Positions 18,361-26,637 of a DNA stretch of 53,836 nucleotides are shown here, one piece after another. Both the position numbers and the translations under genes were made by a program. The stretch spans positions 1 through 53,836 of the forward strand of contig NZ_SSDF01000036.1 in NCBI RefSeq assembly GCF_004794515.1. Reading direction: 5' to 3'. Under the pieces are notes generated by a model that was not told the origin of the DNA, did not search any database, and was given only the letters and a program-made list of their open reading frames with translations. The DNA is from Microbacterium sp. A20 (GTDB lineage Bacteria > Actinomycetota > Actinomycetes > Actinomycetales > Microbacteriaceae). The first letter of the stretch is position 1; each line of letters opens with the position of its first letter.

Positions 18361-18605
18361 TCCGCGACCTCGATGCCGACGACGTCTTCGATCACGGAGT
18401 TGGAGAGCACCTCGTCGGCGATGCGGCGGGCCTCGGCGAGCACCTCGTCGGTGACCTCGCCCTCGACCGTGAGCTCGAAGCGCTTGCCGATGCGGACGTC
18501 GGTGAAGCCCTCGACGCCGAGGCGGGCGAAGGCGCCGGAGACGGCCTTGCCCTGCGGGTCGAGCAGTTCGGGCTTGGGCATGACGTCGACGACGATGGTG
18601 GGCAT
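18357..18605 (-). CDS. purS: Phosphoribosylformylglycinamidine synthase subunit PurS
   Basis: The 82-residue protein starts [21 protein letters not shown] and contains [16 protein letters not shown], the PurS signature. It bridges PurQ and PurL in the three-subunit FGAM synthase of Gram-positive bacteria. The ATG at 18605 is preceded by GGAGG. It overlaps purQ by 4 bp. Confidence 0.95.
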
Positions 18606-18763
18606 GAAGATCCTCCAGTGGCCGCAGGCCACAGCTATCGGTCATTGAGCGACGAGCGCAGCGAGGAGTCGAAACGCCAAGAGTCGCGGGCGGACGGGCG
18701 CACCCAGTCTACCGTCCCCGCCCTGCCCCTCCCGCCCCTGCCGTGCACCGCGCGCCCGTGCGC

Positions 18764-18840
18764 GCTTCTCGCCGAGTGCACGCCTTGGTGGCGAGCGCAC
18801 GGCTTGTTCACGCGCCGAGGCCGTGCACTCGGCGAGAAGC
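18764..18840. repeat. Inverted repeat of the GCCGAGTGCACGG family (family C, copy 1) between purS and apt
   Basis: A 19-nt arm at 18764-18782, containing CTCGCCGAGTGCACG, is perfectly complementary to 18822-18840 across a 39-nt loop. A further CGTGCACTCGGCGA follows at 18842-18855. The core recurs at 45140-45183 and 47221-47333. It lies downstream of apt and upstream of purS, so a terminator or mobile palindrome role is possible. Confidence 0.75.
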
Positions 18841-18852
18841 CGTGCACTCGGC

Positions 18853-18910
18853 GACGGGAGTGCGGGCTACGGGGAGTGCGGGCGACGGGGAGTGCGGGCT
18901 ACGCGGAGTG
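18853..18910. repeat. Three tandem 16-bp repeats overlapping the apt stop codon
   Basis: The unit GGGGAGTGCGGGCTAC occurs three times with single-base changes. The last copy contains the apt stop (CTA on this strand), so the 3' end of apt appears to have been amplified outward. Confidence 0.75.
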
Positions 18911-19432
18911 GAAGACGGTGTGCAGGTCGCCGACGGCTTCGCGACCGCCGAGGCCGTCGATCTCGAACAGCACCGAGATGCCGATGACGTGGCTGCCGAG
19001 ACGCTCGACGAGTTCGCGCCCGGCAGCGAGCGTGCCTCCCGTGGCCAGCACGTCGTCGATGAGCAGCACGCGGGAGCCGGCGGGCAGGTCGTCGTGCATC
19101 TCGATCGTCGCGGTGCCGTACTCGAGGGCGTAGTCGACGGATGCCGCGGGGCGGGGCAGCTTTCCGGCCTTGCGGATCGGGATGAGGCCGACGCCGGCGG
19201 CGATCGCGGCGGCGCTGGCGAGGATGAAGCCGCGCGCCTCGATGCCCGCGATCACGTCGAACTGGCCGGCGAAGGGCTCGATGATCGCCTCGGTCGTGAC
19301 CCGCAGTGCCTCGGCATCGGCGAGGAGCGGCGTGATGTCGCGGAAGATGATGCCCGGCTGCGGGTAGTCCGGCACGTTGCGGATCAGGGTTTCGGCACGG
19401 ACGAGGGCAGGAGACAGGGCGGCTTCGGGCAC
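18899..19432 (-). CDS. apt: Adenine phosphoribosyltransferase
   Basis: The 177-residue protein shows IRNVPDYPQPGIIFRDITPLL, GIEARGFILASA and the PRPP-binding loop VLLIDDVLATGGT, all typical of Apt. It salvages adenine to AMP using PRPP. I chose GTG 19432: translation begins PEAALSPALVRAETLIRNVPDY, and TACCCT lies exactly six bases before the codon with no Shine-Dalgarno, pointing to a leaderless mRNA. The frame stays open far upstream, but only by chance, through the divergent ceb region. Confidence 0.94.
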   Translation of the reverse strand: MPEAALSPALVRAETLIRNVPDYPQPGIIFRDITPLLADAEALRVTTEAIIEPFAGQFDVIAGIEARGFILASAAAIAAGVGLIPIRKAGKLPRPAASVDYALEYGTATIEMHDDLPAGSRVLLIDDVLATGGTLAAGRELVERLGSHVIGISVLFEIDGLGGREAVGDLHTVFHSA

Positions 19433-19438
19433 CGGACA

Positions 19439-19444
19439 AGGGTA
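19439..19444 (-). promoter_or_regulatory. Leaderless -10 box of apt
   Basis: On the minus strand TACCCT is followed by TGTCCG and the GTG start, placing the expected transcription start at or next to the first codon. Confidence 0.65.
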
Positions 19445-19481
19445 CGCCGCTCGACCCGGCCTTGACGATTCGCCGACAGGG

Positions 19482-19546
19482 CGACGATCGGCCGAGGGTT
19501 TCCCGGCATCCCCTCGGGGAATCGTCCCTACCTCGGCAGATCGTCG
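19482..19546. repeat. Inverted repeat upstream of the ceb promoter
   Basis: CGACGATCGGCCGAGG (19482-19497) matches the reverse complement of 19531-19546 at 15 of 16 positions. It lies between the divergent apt and cebE promoters. Its role is unknown. Confidence 0.6.
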
Positions 19547-19560
19547 GCAACCAGACCGGC

Positions 19561-19589
19561 TTGACACCGTGGGAGCGCTCCCATAGAGT
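19561..19589 (+). promoter_or_regulatory. ceb operon promoter
   Basis: TTGACA (19561-19566), a 17-nt spacer and TAGAGT (19584-19589) make a strong housekeeping promoter. The expected start near 19596 gives a leader of about 77 nt. The first CebR box lies wholly within the spacer. Confidence 0.85.
19570..19583. promoter_or_regulatory. CebR/CelR operator 1
   Basis: TGGGAGCGCTCCCA is a perfect 14-bp palindrome identical to the operator described for CelR of Thermobifida and CebR of Streptomyces. It lies between -35 and -10. Confidence 0.92.
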
Positions 19590-19603
19590 GACTGCTCAGT
19601 TCG

Positions 19604-19617
19604 TGGGAGCGCTCCCA
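19604..19617. promoter_or_regulatory. CebR/CelR operator 2
   Basis: A second perfect TGGGAGCGCTCCCA lies 34 bp (centre to centre) downstream of the first, just past the expected transcription start. Two boxes a little over three helical turns apart allow cooperative repression. Confidence 0.92.
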
Positions 19618-19672
19618 CGGCGTCCCGAAAGCAGCAACACAGCACGACCCCCACCACACAAAGGAGTGAACC

Positions 19673-20983
19673 GTGAACACACGTGCCCGCCACCGGATCC
19701 TCGCGATCGCCGCCGTGGCATCCGTCTCCGCCCTCGCCCTCGCCGGCTGTGCCGGTAACGCCGGCGGTGCCGACGAAGGCAGCGCCGACGAAGAGGTGAC
19801 GCTCACCGTCACCACGTTCGGCACCTTCGGCTACGACGACCTCTACAAGGAATACGAGAAGGCGCACCCGAACGTGAAGATCGAGGCGACCAACATCGAC
19901 ACGGGTGGCAACGCTCGCACCGACGCCTTCACCAAGATCGCCGCCGGCTCCGGCCTCAGCGACATCGTCGCGATCGAAGAGGGCTGGCTCGGAGCCGTCA
20001 TGGACGTGTCCGACACCTTCGTCGACCTGCGCGACTACGGCATCGAAGACCGCAAGGCCGACTGGGTCGACTGGAAGTACGGACAGGCGACGGATGCTGA
20101 AGGCCGCGTCATCGGCTACGGCACCGACATCGGCCCGAGCGGCATCTGCTACAACGGCGCCGCGTTCGAGGCCGCCGGCCTCCCGAGCGACCGCGAGTCC
20201 GTCGCCGAACTGCTGAACGGCGACTGGGAGAACTACTTCCAGGTCGGCGCCGACTACACGGCCAAGACCGGCAAGGCCTGGTACGACCACTCCGGCTTCG
20301 TCTGGAACGCCATGGTCAACCAGCTCGACGAGGGCTACTACACCACCGACGGCGAGCTGAACGTCGAGGACAACGCCGAACTCAAGGAGCGCTTCGAGCT
20401 GCTGGGTGCGGCGACCGAGGGCGGCCAGTCGGCTGCCCAGACGGCCTGGGACTGGAACGGCGGCAAGTCGTTCGTCGACGGCACCTTCGCGACCTTCGTG
20501 TGCCCGGGCTGGATGCTCGGTGTCGTGCAGGGTCAGGTCGAGGCCGGCGGCGGAGACGCCTCCACTGGCTGGGACTTCGCCGACGTGTTCCCCGGCGGCG
20601 CAGCCAACTGGGGTGGCGCGTTCCTGTCGATCCCGGAGTCCTCGCAGCACAAGGAGGCGGCCGCCGAGCTCGCCGACTGGCTGACGCAGCCCGAGCAGCA
20701 GGTGAAGCAGTCCGCCGCCGCGGGCAACTTCCCCTCCACGATCGAGGCGCAGGAGACTCTGGCCGCCGACGCGACGCCGAACGAGTTCTTCAACGACGCT
20801 CCCACCGGGGCGATCCTCGCCGAGCGTGCCAAGGGCGTCGTGGCGCAGTTCAAGGGCGCTGACGACTCGGTCATCCAGGAGAACGTGTTCGGCCCGGCCC
20901 TCAGCAGCCTCGACCGCGGCGAGACCGACACGCAGGGCGCCTGGGATCAGGCCATCGGCCTGCTGAACGACCTCGTCGACTGA
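19673..20983 (+). CDS. cebE: Cellobiose/cello-oligosaccharide-binding lipoprotein CebE
   Basis: The 436-residue protein has a lipoprotein signal with lipobox LAGC (C26) and a family-1 solute-binding domain: LTVTTFGTFGYDDLYKEYEKAHPNVKIE split over its first strand and helix, then GTDIGPSGICYNGAAFEAAGLP. It captures cellobiose or cellotriose outside the cell. Assignment to cellobiose comes from two perfect CebR boxes in its promoter, the GH1 gene and the LacI gene at the operon end. GTG 19673 follows AAGGAG. Confidence 0.92.
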   Translation: MNTRARHRILAIAAVASVSALALAGCAGNAGGADEGSADEEVTLTVTTFGTFGYDDLYKEYEKAHPNVKIEATNIDTGGNARTDAFTKIAAGSGLSDIVAIEEGWLGAVMDVSDTFVDLRDYGIEDRKADWVDWKYGQATDAEGRVIGYGTDIGPSGICYNGAAFEAAGLPSDRESVAELLNGDWENYFQVGADYTAKTGKAWYDHSGFVWNAMVNQLDEGYYTTDGELNVEDNAELKERFELLGAATEGGQSAAQTAWDWNGGKSFVDGTFATFVCPGWMLGVVQGQVEAGGGDASTGWDFADVFPGGAANWGGAFLSIPESSQHKEAAAELADWLTQPEQQVKQSAAAGNFPSTIEAQETLAADATPNEFFNDAPTGAILAERAKGVVAQFKGADDSVIQENVFGPALSSLDRGETDTQGAWDQAIGLLNDLVD

Positions 20984-20990
20984 CACCCCC

Positions 20991-21052
20991 GTTCCGGTCG
21001 CAGTTCCTGCCGCCTCCACCCCACGGTCGGCGGCAGGAACTGCGACCGGAAC
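20991..21052 (+). terminator. 24-bp perfect stem-loop between cebE and cebF (family A, copy 2)
   Basis: The arm 20991-21014 (starting GTTCCGGTCGCAGTTCC) is exactly complementary to 21029-21052 around a 14-nt loop. It begins 7 nt past the cebE stop, where it can raise cebE mRNA over the permeases. Its arm resembles the element at 3785-3843. Confidence 0.85.
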
Positions 21053-21081
21053 CCTCGGAACCCCGGGACAAGGACCCCTCC

Positions 21082-22173
21082 ATGACTCTCACCGCCCCGC
21101 CCGCGGAGCAGCAGGCCGCGGCATCCGCCCACAAGACGGATGCGCCCGCCAAACGCTCCTGGCGCCACCGCGTCTCGCGGTTCGACCAGAACGCCTCCCC
21201 GTACTTCTACATCTCTCCGTTCTTCCTGCTGTTCGGGCTGGTCGGCCTGTTCCCGCTGCTCTACACGGTGTGGGTCGCCGTGCACGAATGGGACCTGCTC
21301 AAGGGCGAGGGTGACTTCGTCGGCGTCGGCAACTTCGTCGAGATCCTCGGCGACGCCATGTTCTGGAACTCCATCGGCAACACCCTGAGCATCTTCCTGC
21401 TCTCCGCGATCCCGCAGCTGTCCGTCGCGCTCGTGATCGCCTATCTCCTCGACCGGGGGCTCCGCGCCCCGACCTTCTGGCGGATGAGCGTGCTGATCCC
21501 GTTCGTCGTCACCCCTGTCGCGGTCGCCATCATCTTCTCGAGCATCTTCAACGAGGCCGACGGCCTGGCCAACAACCTGCTCAACCTCATCGGCATCGCC
21601 GACCAGGAGTGGAAGCACAACACCGCCCTGTCGCACATCGCGATCGCCGTCATGGTGAACTTCCGCTGGACCGGGTACAACGCCCTGATCCTCCTCGCCG
21701 CGATGCAGGCCGTGCCGCGCGATCTCTACGAGTCGGCCGCCCTCGACGGGGCAGGCGCGGCCCGTCGGTTCTTCTCGATCACGATCCCGACGATCCGGCC
21801 GACCCTGATCTTCGTGATCATCACCGCGACGATCGGCGGCCTGCAGATCTTCGCCGAGCCGCGCCTGTTCGACGTCTCGACGGCCGGCGGCATCGGCGGC
21901 AGCGATCGACAGTTCCAGACGACCGTGTTGTTCCTCTGGGAGCTCGCATTCTTCCGCCGCGACCTCGGCGAGGCGTCCGCGGTCGCCATCCTGCTGTTCC
22001 TCCTCATCGTCGGGATCGGCGTGATCAACTTCCTGATCTCCCGGCGCATCTCCACCGGGGACGGGCCGAAGAACCGTGCCGCCCGCCGACGCGCCCGCAC
22101 CGCCGACACGACGGCCGCCACCGCCGCCGCGGGAACGACGATCGCCACCACCACCGAGGAGAACGCGCGATGA
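21082..22173 (+). CDS. cebF: ABC cellobiose permease CebF
   Basis: The 363-residue MalF-type permease has a long soluble N-terminus, about six membrane helices beginning YISPFFLLFGLVGLFPLLYTV and an EAA loop ESAALDGAGAARRFFSITIP. With CebG it forms the channel for cellobiose. The C-terminus carries an Ala/Thr-rich tail (TTAATAAAGTTIATTT). Its stop overlaps the cebG start (ATGA). The operon has no ATPase, as in Streptomyces, where MsiK serves several importers. Confidence 0.92.
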   Translation: MTLTAPPAEQQAAASAHKTDAPAKRSWRHRVSRFDQNASPYFYISPFFLLFGLVGLFPLLYTVWVAVHEWDLLKGEGDFVGVGNFVEILGDAMFWNSIGNTLSIFLLSAIPQLSVALVIAYLLDRGLRAPTFWRMSVLIPFVVTPVAVAIIFSSIFNEADGLANNLLNLIGIADQEWKHNTALSHIAIAVMVNFRWTGYNALILLAAMQAVPRDLYESAALDGAGAARRFFSITIPTIRPTLIFVIITATIGGLQIFAEPRLFDVSTAGGIGGSDRQFQTTVLFLWELAFFRRDLGEASAVAILLFLLIVGIGVINFLISRRISTGDGPKNRAARRRARTADTTAATAAAGTTIATTTEENAR

Positions 22174-23060
22174 CCGCCACCCAGGCACTCAGCGTGCCCG
22201 AGAAGATCCGCCGTCGGCGCAGCGCCGCGGGAGGCACCGCCGGCATCGGCAGCCGCCCGGGCTTCCTCACCTACGGGCTCCTCGCCGCGTTCATCATCGG
22301 CAGCGTGTATCCGCTGTGGTGGTCGGTCGTGGTCGCCAGCGGCACGAACGCCACCCGCGGAGAGACGCTGCCGCTGATCCCCGGGGGCAACTTCTTCGCC
22401 AACGCGGCCAAGGTGTTCGACGCCATCCCGTTCTGGCTCGCCCTCGGCAACTCATTCCTGATCTCGGGCATCATCACGATCTCGGTCGTCACGTTCTCCA
22501 CCCTCGCGGGCTACGCGTTCGCGAAGCTGAAGTTCAAGGGACGCGACGGACTGATGGTCTTCGTGATCGCGACGATGGCGATCCCGACGCAGCTGGGCAT
22601 CATCCCCCTGTTCATGCTGATGCGCGAGCTCGGCTGGACCGGCTCGATCGGCGCGGTCATCGTGCCGACCCTCGTCACCGCATTCGGGGTGTTCTTCATG
22701 CGGCAGTACCTCGTCGACGTCATCCCCGACGAGCTGATCGAGGCGGCGCGTATGGACGGCGCCAACCAGTTCCGCACGTTCCTGACCGTCGGGCTGCCCG
22801 CGGCTCGACCGGCCATGGCCATCCTCGGACTCTTCACCTTCATGACGGCGTGGACCGACTACCTGTGGCCGCTGATCGTGCTCTCCCCGCAGAACCCGAC
22901 ACTGCAGACGGCGCTCAGCCAACTGCAGTCGGGCTACTACATCGACTACTCGATCGTGCTCGCCGGTGCGGTGCTCGCGACCCTCCCGCTGCTCGTGCTC
23001 TTCGTGGTCGCGGGTCGTCAGCTGGTCAGTGGCATCATGGCGGGCGCGGTGAAAGGATGA
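22170..23060 (+). CDS. cebG: ABC cellobiose permease CebG
   Basis: The 296-residue MalG-type permease has six membrane segments, the EAA motif ELIEAARMDGANQFRTFLTVGLP and the SGIMAGAVKG end. The ATG at 22170 overlaps the cebF stop. It pairs with CebF, and the beta-glucosidase gene follows directly. Confidence 0.92.
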   Translation: MTATQALSVPEKIRRRRSAAGGTAGIGSRPGFLTYGLLAAFIIGSVYPLWWSVVVASGTNATRGETLPLIPGGNFFANAAKVFDAIPFWLALGNSFLISGIITISVVTFSTLAGYAFAKLKFKGRDGLMVFVIATMAIPTQLGIIPLFMLMRELGWTGSIGAVIVPTLVTAFGVFFMRQYLVDVIPDELIEAARMDGANQFRTFLTVGLPAARPAMAILGLFTFMTAWTDYLWPLIVLSPQNPTLQTALSQLQSGYYIDYSIVLAGAVLATLPLLVLFVVAGRQLVSGIMAGAVKG

Positions 23061-23065
23061 CCCCT

Positions 23066-24496
23066 ATGACCCGCTCCTTCCCCGAGAACTTCCTCTTCGG
23101 CGCCGCGACGGCGGCGTACCAGATCGAGGGGGCGGCGTTCGAGGACGGACGCACGGCATCCATCTGGGATACGTTCGCCCGCGTGCCCGGTGCCGTGATC
23201 GGCGGCGACAACGGCGACGTGGCCTGCGATCACTATCACCGGTACCGCGACGACGTCGCCCTGATGACCGAGCTCGGCCTGCAGACGTACCGTTTCTCCA
23301 CGTCGTGGTCGCGGGTGCGACCGGACGGCGGCGCCGTGAACGCGGCCGGCGTGGACTTCTACGAGCGCCTGGTCGACGAGCTGCTCGCCGCCGACATCCT
23401 GCCCTGGCTGACGCTGTACCACTGGGACATGCCGCAGGCGCTGCAGGATGCCGGTGGCTGGACGAACCGCGACACGGTCGACCGGTTCCTCGAGTACGCC
23501 GGCACCATGCACGACGCGCTCGGCGACCGGGTGAACGTGTGGACGACGCTCAACGAGCCCTGGTGCTCGTCCTTCCTCTCCTACACCGGTGGCGAGCACG
23601 CGCCGGGGCACACCAGCGTCGCCGAGGGGCTGCTCGCCTCGCACCACCTGCTGCTCGCACACGGCAAGACGGTGCAGGAGCTGCGCGGCCGCGATGCGTC
23701 GCTGAACCTCGGCATCACCCTGAACCACACGGTCGCCGACCCCGCCGACCCGCAGAACCCGGCCGACGTCGATGCCGTCCGCCGCGTGGACGGGCAGTTC
23801 AACCGCTGGTTCCTCGACCCGATCTACCGCGGCAGCTACCCGGCGGACATCGTCGAGGACATCCGCGCGGTGGATGCCGACGCCGTCGCACAGTTCGAGG
23901 CCGCGGTCCACGACGGCGACCTCGAGACCATCTCCCAGCACATCGACACGCAGGGCGTGAACTACTACCACGGCGACTTCCTGTCGGGCACGGCTCCGGC
24001 CCAGGCGCCGGTGTCCGGAGGGCCCGCCACCGAGCGCCCCGTCCGCAGCCCCTACCCGTCCAGCGACGGCATCCATTCGGTCGAGCGCGGGCTGCCGCGC
24101 ACGGCGCAGAACTGGGAGGTGCAGCCCGAGGGGCTCACCCGGGTGCTGCAGCGGGTCTGGAGCGAGTACGCCGAGCCCGCGGGCGCGGTGCTGTACATGA
24201 CCGAGAACGGTGCCGCCTATGACGACGTCGTGGTGGTCGAAGACGGCGAGACACGCGTGCACGACGCCGACCGCACGGAGTTCCTGCGCCTGCACCTCGG
24301 TGCGGTGCTCGATGCCGCAGAGTCGGGTGTCGACGTGCGGGGCTACTTCTACTGGTCGATGTTCGACAACTACGAATGGGCCTGGGGCTACGACAAGCGC
24401 TTCGGCATCGTGCGCGTCGACTACGACACGCAGGAGCGGAGCCTCAAGGACTCCGCCCGGGAGTACGCCCGCATCATCGAGGCCCGGTCGCTGTAG
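23066..24496 (+). CDS. bglC: GH1 beta-glucosidase of the ceb operon
   Basis: The 476-residue enzyme has the GH1 opening FPENFLFGAATAAYQIEGA, acid/base E164 in TLNEPW and nucleophile E380 in YMTENG. It lacks a signal peptide and should hydrolyse imported cellobiose to glucose in the cytoplasm. I chose ATG 23066 because GAAAGG ends 9 nt before it; ATG 23057 overlaps the cebG stop but leaves no RBS spacing and would add three residues. A long inverted repeat follows the gene. Confidence 0.93.
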   Translation: MTRSFPENFLFGAATAAYQIEGAAFEDGRTASIWDTFARVPGAVIGGDNGDVACDHYHRYRDDVALMTELGLQTYRFSTSWSRVRPDGGAVNAAGVDFYERLVDELLAADILPWLTLYHWDMPQALQDAGGWTNRDTVDRFLEYAGTMHDALGDRVNVWTTLNEPWCSSFLSYTGGEHAPGHTSVAEGLLASHHLLLAHGKTVQELRGRDASLNLGITLNHTVADPADPQNPADVDAVRRVDGQFNRWFLDPIYRGSYPADIVEDIRAVDADAVAQFEAAVHDGDLETISQHIDTQGVNYYHGDFLSGTAPAQAPVSGGPATERPVRSPYPSSDGIHSVERGLPRTAQNWEVQPEGLTRVLQRVWSEYAEPAGAVLYMTENGAAYDDVVVVEDGETRVHDADRTEFLRLHLGAVLDAAESGVDVRGYFYWSMFDNYEWAWGYDKRFGIVRVDYDTQERSLKDSAREYARIIEARSL

Positions 24497-24511
24497 CCCT
24501 CCCCGGCTTCC

Positions 24512-24564
24512 GAATCGTGCGAATGGTCCCATCCGGGGCCGGGATGGGACCACTTGCGCGATTC
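24512..24564 (+). repeat. Imperfect inverted repeat between the beta-glucosidase and cebR genes
   Basis: The left arm (24512-24534, containing GAATGGTCCCATCC) matches the reverse complement of 24542-24564 with three mismatches around a short GC-rich loop. It lies 15 nt past the beta-glucosidase stop and could be a terminator that sets cebR apart. Confidence 0.7.
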
Positions 24565-24600
24565 GAAGCAGGACGTCAGTGAGAATAGGGCGATGGAAGA

Positions 24601-25608
24601 GTGCGTACGTTGATGTCGCCACGAGCGACCATCGAAGAGGTGGCCGCGGCCGCCGGTGTCTCCCGGTCGACCGTGTCGCGGGTCGTGAACGGGTCGACGG
24701 CGGTGAGTCCGGAGGCGCTCGCCGCGGTGCGCGCCGCGATCGATGAGCTGAACTACGTGCCCAACCGTGCCGCCCGTTCGCTCGCTTCCCGCCAGACGCA
24801 CGCGATCGCCTTGATCGTCCCTGAAGACACGAACCGCTTCTTCGGCGACCCGTTCTTCGCCGCGATCGTCGCCGGCATCACGGGTGCGCTCGGCGGTTCC
24901 GACTATCTGCTCAACCTGCTCATCGCGAGTGACGACCCGGGCGACAAGATGACCGGCTTCGTGCGCAACGGCGGCGTCGACGGCGCGCTGATCGTCTCGC
25001 ATCACACCAGCGACGCGTTCATCGACCGGGTCGCGGATGCCGTGCCGGTGGTCTACGGCGGTCGGCCGGTGCGCCGCCTCGAAGGCGACTACGTCGTCGA
25101 CGTCGACAACGTCGCGGGGGCACGCGCGGCGACCCGTCGACTCATCGACATCGGGCGCACACGCATCGCGACGATCTCGGGCCCGCTGACGATGGTCTCC
25201 TCCGGCGACCGCATCCAGGGCTTCCGGGCGGCGCTGGCGGATGCCGGGCTGACGCCGTTCGCCGAGGAGGAGGGCGACTACAGCGAGGCCAGCGGCGCAG
25301 ATGCCGTGCGGCGCATCCTCGCCGCCGGTCGCCCCGATGCGATCTTCGTGGCCAGCGACCTGATGGCGCGTGGTGCGCTGACCGCGCTGCGTGCCACCGG
25401 TGTGCGCGTCCCGGAGGACATCGCCCTCGTCGGCTTCGACGACTCCTCGGTCGCGCTCACGACCGACCCGCAGCTCACGACGATGCGGCAGCCGATGTAC
25501 GCGCAGGGTGAGACCATGGCCCGCGTGCTGCTGTCGCGTCTCGCGGGGGAGGATCCGCCGCAGACGACCATCCTGCCTACCGAGCTCGTGGTCCGCGCCT
25601 CGGCCTGA
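24601..25608 (+). CDS. cebR: LacI family repressor CebR
   Basis: The 335-residue protein has a LacI helix-turn-helix (TIEEVAAAAGVSRSTVSRVVNGSTAVS), the hinge NRAARSLASRQTHAIALIVPED and a ligand domain with GFDDSSVALTTDPQLTTMRQP. Its place at the end of the ceb operon and the two CebR boxes upstream of cebE support repression relieved by cellobiose. GTG 24601 is used here; ATG 24613 with GGAAGA before it is an alternative that removes four residues. In Streptomyces cebR lies upstream of cebE; here it is downstream. Confidence 0.9.
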   Translation: MRTLMSPRATIEEVAAAAGVSRSTVSRVVNGSTAVSPEALAAVRAAIDELNYVPNRAARSLASRQTHAIALIVPEDTNRFFGDPFFAAIVAGITGALGGSDYLLNLLIASDDPGDKMTGFVRNGGVDGALIVSHHTSDAFIDRVADAVPVVYGGRPVRRLEGDYVVDVDNVAGARAATRRLIDIGRTRIATISGPLTMVSSGDRIQGFRAALADAGLTPFAEEEGDYSEASGADAVRRILAAGRPDAIFVASDLMARGALTALRATGVRVPEDIALVGFDDSSVALTTDPQLTTMRQPMYAQGETMARVLLSRLAGEDPPQTTILPTELVVRASA

Positions 25609-25628
25609 GTCGGTCTTCGGCCGGCACG

Positions 25629-25682
25629 CCTCGGCCCGGGCGTCTCGTCCGGGGTCGACCTCGGCCCGGGCGTCTCGTCCGG
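25629..25682. repeat. Two direct copies of a 24-bp sequence, 30-bp period
   Basis: The segment starting CCTCGGCCCGGGCGTCTC occurs identically at 25629-25652 and 25659-25682. Confidence 0.85.
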
Positions 25683-25697
25683 AGCCGGGAGGAAACA

Positions 25698-25742
25698 CGG
25701 GCGCGCCCCTGACGCCCCCTCCTGGCCAGGGACGCACCCGTG
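25698..25742. repeat. Imperfect inverted repeat downstream of cebR
   Basis: ACGGGCGCGCCCCT near 25698 matches the reverse complement of AGGGACGCACCCGT near 25729 at 11 of 14 positions. It may be the cebR terminator. Confidence 0.5.
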
Positions 25743-25751
25743 CGTCTTTGC

Positions 25752-25836
25752 AGCACAACTTCGGAGATCGGCGGCGAACCGCCGGTGGAAGGCACGGATG
25801 CCGCGGCGTGTCGCCCCGGATCTCCGAAGTTGTGCT
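25752..25836. repeat. Inverted repeat with perfect 18-bp arms (AGCACAACTTCGGAGATC)
   Basis: The arm at 25752-25769 is exactly complementary to 25819-25836 across 49 nt that contain further GC-rich pairing. It has the same build as the other intergenic palindromes here but a different arm. Confidence 0.8.
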
Positions 25837-25855
25837 CGGCTGATCTGGTCAGCCG
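25837..25855. repeat. Small hairpin CGGCTGA-N5-TCAGCCG
   Basis: A perfect 7-bp stem directly abuts the preceding inverted repeat and lies about 20 bp upstream of the TetR-type operator. Confidence 0.55.
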
Positions 25856-25876
25856 AAGATCGCATCCATTCATAGG

Positions 25877-25907
25877 TTGAACGGACGTTCAGTGAGTAAT
25901 CTATACG
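25877..25907 (+). promoter_or_regulatory. TetR-type operator and promoter of the pxp operon
   Basis: TGAACGGACGTTCA (25878-25891) is a perfect palindrome with a 2-bp centre, a common TetR-family operator form. It overlaps a -35-like TTGAAC (25877-25882), and a CTATAC box lies at 25901-25906. Autoregulation of the downstream TetR gene is likely. Confidence 0.75.
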
Positions 25908-25961
25908 GCAGGGGGCGCATTCGGGAAAACGGACCGGCTGAACTCAGGAGGTGGATGCCGC

Positions 25962-26633
25962 GTGGCACGCTCCGACGAGCAGAACCGACTGGCCCGTCAG
26001 CGCGCCAGGGAGAACATCCTGGAGGCCGCGATCGAGGTCTTCAGCGAACGCGGCGTCACCGGCGCGAGCATCGCCGCGATCACGAAGCGGGCGGGCGTCG
26101 CACAGGGCCTCGTCAACTACCACTTCGGCGGCAAGGAGCAGCTCGTCGCCGCCGTCATCGACCGATGGTTCGAGACGGTGCTCAGCTTCGCGCGCGTGGA
26201 AGGCACCCCGGACGAGATGCTCGCGGCCGTGATCGACGGAGCCCTCACCGCCACCGCCTATGCGATCCCGCTGCAACGGGCGGTGCTGGCGATGCAGCAG
26301 CAGCCCGCCACGCATCGACTGTTCGCCGAATCGGAGGCTCGTCATGAAGCGCGCGCCACTGCGGCGGAGGATGCCGTGCGACAGCTGTTCCGCGCCCGCG
26401 GCGCCGAAGATCCCGCCTTGGAAGAGGTCATGCTCCGCAGCACGCTCGAGGGTGTCTTCGTGAAGTTCGCCGTGTTCGGCGATACCTATCCGCTCGAGGA
26501 CGCCCGGCGTTGGGTGCATCGCCGGTACGGACTGCCCGAGCCGACGACACCCATCGCTCCGCCGGTTCCGCTCCGGGACGGCGAACCGCGCCCGCGCGCG
26601 ACGGCGGCGCTGGGTTCGGGGCGGCAGGCGTGA
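25962..26633 (+). CDS. TetR/AcrR family regulator of the 5-oxoproline operon
   Basis: The 223-residue protein has a TetR DNA-binding domain: [45 protein letters not shown], split here over helices 1-4, then an all-helical ligand domain. GTG 25962 is preceded by AGGAGGTGG. It stops 4 bp before pxpA, so it is the first gene of the operon and probably its autorepressor through the palindrome at 25878. The ligand may be 5-oxoproline or a related metabolite, which is inference. Confidence 0.9.
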   Translation: MARSDEQNRLARQRARENILEAAIEVFSERGVTGASIAAITKRAGVAQGLVNYHFGGKEQLVAAVIDRWFETVLSFARVEGTPDEMLAAVIDGALTATAYAIPLQRAVLAMQQQPATHRLFAESEARHEARATAAEDAVRQLFRARGAEDPALEEVMLRSTLEGVFVKFAVFGDTYPLEDARRWVHRRYGLPEPTTPIAPPVPLRDGEPRPRATAALGSGRQA

Positions 26634-26637
26634 TCGC

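Larger units (their letters stand above)
25609..25961. other. 353-bp repeat-dense gap between cebR and the TetR gene
   Basis: The gap contains, in order, a 24-bp direct repeat (25629-25682), an imperfect inverted repeat (25698-25742), a perfect 18-bp-arm inverted repeat (25752-25836), a small hairpin (25837-25855) and the TetR-type operator and promoter (25877-25907). I see no convincing small gene in it. Confidence 0.7.

Noticed and set aside
19433..21019. Extension of the apt frame upstream to 21019, which would give a 706-residue protein
   Set aside because: The added part is antisense to cebE and crosses its promoter. Apt is normally about 175 residues, and GTG 19432 has a well-placed -10 box.
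25609..25961. Possible insertion-sequence remnant
   Set aside because: The gap is rich in repeats but no transposase fragment could be read in any frame, and no target-site duplication was evident.
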